Assembly (NCBI RefSeq): GCF_963583255.1
Contig: NC_084807.1
Span: 15,399,072 to 15,463,071, forward strand
DNA length: 64,000 nucleotides
Direction: 5' to 3'
Source: Pyrus communis
Taxonomy: Eukaryota > Streptophyta > Magnoliopsida > Rosales > Rosaceae
Below are positions 61,117 through 64,000 of this stretch, piece by piece. Position 1 is the stretch's first letter. Each line of letters begins with the position of its first letter. A model generated the notes under the pieces. The model saw nothing but the letters and a program-made list of their open reading frames with translations. It was not told the origin of the DNA and did not search any database. The translations under genes and the position numbers were made by a program.

Positions 61117-63018
61117 TGATAGGAGCATATTTATGCGACTTAAATGGCTTGTTCTCGTACATTTACGTTATGTTTCTTTAGTTATTTTAGTACTTTAAGC
61201 TATTTTCGTGTGTTTGTAGGTCCAAAGGGCTAAAGGAGCAAAAAGATGCATTTTGGAGACTTTTGGAGCACTTTTGGGCTAAGGACGGATAGCTTATGCT
61301 TGAAGCCAAAGTGTTGGACGAAATTGAAGACCTAATTGGAGCCAAAGTGTTGGAACCTTGTTCTCTTTAGTTTTAGGACATTTAAACCTTTCCTAATCCC
61401 AATCATGCCATGCATAACACACATCCATTCTAACACATTGTCATTGCACATGCATTTCCTTCATTAGTTAACCCACATGCACTTATCACTTATCATCACC
61501 ACATATCATATCACTTAAATCACTTATCACTTATCATCACCACTTATCATATCATAACCACATATCATATCACTTATCACTTATCACTTAACATATCATC
61601 CACCTACTTCACCTACAACATCCACCTACTTCACCTACAACATCCACCTACTTCACCTACAACCTCCACTTACTTCACCAACCTCACACACTTACTTCAC
61701 CTACAAATGACATAGCCATATGTTCCCTCCACTACTCCTATAAATACCCTTGCATTCATTCCTTCAGAAACATCTCATTTCATACACAACACATTACAAA
61801 CACATTCTCCATTCCCTAGCCGTGAGCTTCCCATCCATTCCCTTATAATCCAAACACCACTCCTCATCCATTTCCATAATCCCCCAAACCTCACCTTAGA
61901 CCTTGTGCTACAACAACGAGGAAGATAAGAGGGCCTAAACGTTCATACAATTCAAGTGTGAGTTGTTGGAATGTTTAGGTGTTTCTTTGATTTCAAAGTT
62001 TAAATTCAATTCTCTTTGTTTTGTACGTATGAGGAATGGAAGAGAAGAGTGCCTAAACGTTCATACAATTCAAGTTTGAGTTGTTGGAATGTTTAGGTGT
62101 TTCTTTGATTTCAAAGTTATGAGGAACTAAACCCCCTTTAGCTAGGGGGTGATTCGAAACTATGTTTATACTTGCAATATGAATTGATTAACTTTCGTTG
62201 GAATTTCATAAGTTGTGGATTCAATTTGTTTAACCGTTTGATTGATAACTTATTTATGAATGTTTATTAAGAATGCGCGCTTAATTTTCATGCATGAATA
62301 TGACACTAGAATATAAGTGAATTTCACCTAATCGTTATGAACTTATATTCACAAGTAGTGGAGGTTGCTTATAAACAATCGCGTTAAATGAATTCTTGGC
62401 ACGAGTTTCATGCTCATCATAGTAACGAATGCCTCGTCAACACTTATAGTTTTCATAATGCTTAATGATCTTTGATTGTATCTTTATTGTGCTTTTCACG
62501 TAAAGGACTTTTGGAGAATGTGGTGAATTGCGTTGCGCTAACCCATCCAATTCATTAACTTAAGGAAAACTTGACGGTTAATTTAAGCGGACCTAATTAA
62601 CCCGGGGCGTTGAGTTTCATAATTTATCGAAAGACCAACTGAGAATCAATCTTGTATGCAAGTGTAATATGTGTGGAGAAGAACCCCTTGGCTATTCCAT
62701 CATCCATATTTTCATCACATTTATATTTACGTTTTGCCTTTAATTACAATTTGTGCAATTTAGTTAATTTCGTCAAATCAAACCCCCCCTTTACTTTCTT
62801 GTTCTTTAGTGCTTAGAATCTGTTTAGTTTATGTTTTAAAGTATTTTTGAATTCTTTGAGTCTAGTATAGTGTTTTAAACTTTATTTTACGTTTTTGAGT
62901 CAGTTTCCAAGAGATTTGCAATCCCTCCTAATCCCCGGTCCAGAACGATCCCTACTTATATCATTACTACAATTGTCAAAAAGAGGGTTTAATTTGTGTG
63001 CGTATAATTCACGCATCA
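61117..63018 (+). repeat. D 3' LTR
   Basis: 1902 bp. Identical by eye to the 5' LTR except for a cluster of differences in the last 60 bp. TATAAATA at 61739-61746. Confidence 0.95.
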
Positions 63019-63930
63019 CCTCTCTGTCTGCAGGATGCCTCATCACATTGTCATCTACTCGTCCTTCCTTATGCCATTCTCATGTCGTTTGCAGTATGCG
63101 TCAGCATATATAATCATTGCAACCTAGATCGCTGCAACTTAGGCTTTAATGGCAGATAACGCATAACTTTTTTTGGAATTTTCATTGTTCTATTTTGAGA
63201 TGTTTAAACTCATTACATACAGGGCATTTATCCAACACTTTATTATCCTTATAAAACAATATACAATTATGTTTTTAAACATGAATTTTTTTTCATAACC
63301 CAATCTGCGACCATTCAACATCTTATGTGTACTTTTATGATCTTTTGGCAAATTATTTTCCTTTGGAAGCATCCTCTTGACATACAATACTTTATTTTGT
63401 CATGCATTAACTCCACAATGGCTATGAACATTGAAAAATCCTCACAACCCAGGTATAATTCTTGTTTGGCACTTTTTAATAGTTTTTCATATTGTTTGAA
63501 TGCTTCACTGTCCAAGGAAGGAGGAGATGCTTCATTATCCGTCGGTGGATGTACATCATCTCCCCCTTCCTGACTGGTGTTCATCAAGGTAAATGGTTAA
63601 GTGTTATTTAGAATGTCCATAACTTGTTCGTTAGGATCCACATTATGTTCAACATTGTCCACTTTTATCAGGTATGAGGACGAAGCATGGTCTAGTCGTT
63701 CCTCATGATGATTCCAATAGGTCTCCATCATGTCATGTCTTACGAAATGAAATTAAACAGAATGTCTCCGTTATTGAGCTGTTACACCTCCTGCACAAAC
63801 ATCGGGTTCTAGTTGAACACTGGTTGTGTCTAATTGAGAACTCAATAAACTCATTTATTCTATCCAAGTATTCATCTGCACATTTATCTGGATTATGTAT
63901 CCACTGTCTCTCCATTATGTCTATATGCAC
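63019..63930 (-). pseudogene. CACTA (En/Spm) TNP2 transposase remnant, upstream half
   Basis: The transposase-associated N-terminal domain is visible at 63733-63930 (MERQWIHNPDKCADEYLDRI, with a CLCRRC cysteine motif). The frame at 63315-63587 has DSEAFKQYEKLLKSAKQELY and ELMHDKIKYCMSR. A shifted frame at 63190-63387 has MLPKENNLPKDHKSTHKMLN. The stretch next to D reads VMRHPADRE and is cut there; the next residues are found at 54121. Several frameshifts make it non-functional. CACTA transposases act on CACTA-ended DNA elements; no terminal repeat is in the window. Confidence 0.85.
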
Positions 63931-64000
63931 AATAAAAATACAATGATTACAACTTCAACAAAAGAGATGTTACCAAAATTCCCACAATCGAAACCTAATC

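Larger units (their letters stand above)
54122..63018 (+). mobile_element. D: complete non-autonomous Athila-type LTR element, 8897 bp, both ORFs intact
   Basis: The LTRs are 54122-56023 and 61117-63018, each 1902 bp. Target repeats CCTCT are at 54117-54121 and 63019-63023. The interior has the same plan as B1: tRNA-Asp primer site, gag-like ORF, A38, antisense coiled-coil ORF, bidirectional promoter-like region, noncoding tail and PPT. No pol is present. The insertion splits a CACTA transposase gene. Confidence 0.95.

Overview
The window is plant nuclear DNA: intron-containing genes with GT/AG junctions, long nests of LTR retrotransposons, a Cassandra element and PIF/Harbinger and CACTA transposons. 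The repeat families suggest a rosaceous tree such as apple or pear; that is an inference from recognised repeats, not a proven identification. Only two host genes are supported. A ten-exon phospholipase D beta gene lies on the plus strand (34949-40551). It converges on a two-exon ataxin-10/MEE50-like armadillo-type gene on the minus strand (40937-42566). The stop codons are 385 bp apart.

Left arm (1-32465). Order: a Copia LTR; a Tat-like fragment with antisense ORFs and its own short LTR; an inverted Copia LTR remnant; a minus-strand Gypsy LTR that resumes at 25544; and a nest. In the nest, a minus-oriented Athila-type non-autonomous element (LTR 5991-18153) is split by a young plus-oriented relative, element B1 (7298-17253, TSD AGTGG). 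A broken Copia element (22111-25543) follows. The Gypsy LTR then runs into a (GT)n tract, followed by a smaller minus-strand Athila-type element C (26353-31994) and a short LTR remnant.

Right arm (43145-64000). Two related PIF/Harbinger elements flank a complete Cassandra TRIM (49239-49875, TSD GTCTA). The first Harbinger (43145-49236) carries ORF1 and a minus-strand transposase with three TGA stops, and is interrupted by a solo LTR (44251-46092). The second (49918-51761) keeps ORF1 only. Next come an LTR fragment, a possible hAT end and the 3' end of a minus-strand Copia element. Last is a CACTA TNP2 transposase pseudogene split by element D (54122-63018, TSD CCTCT), a second complete copy of the B1 type.

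The most unusual system is the B1/A2/D family. These elements have Athila-type signals: a primer site matching tRNA-Asp, AAGTGTGGGGG purine tracts and a gag-like stub. They lack all pol domains. Each carries the same extra gene in antisense: a coiled-coil protein of about 223 residues with a Met-Pro-Ser-Ala-Pro repeat tail. It has its own TATA and G-box promoter region, with a second TATA facing the other way. The D copy is intact; the B1 and A2 copies each have a single break.
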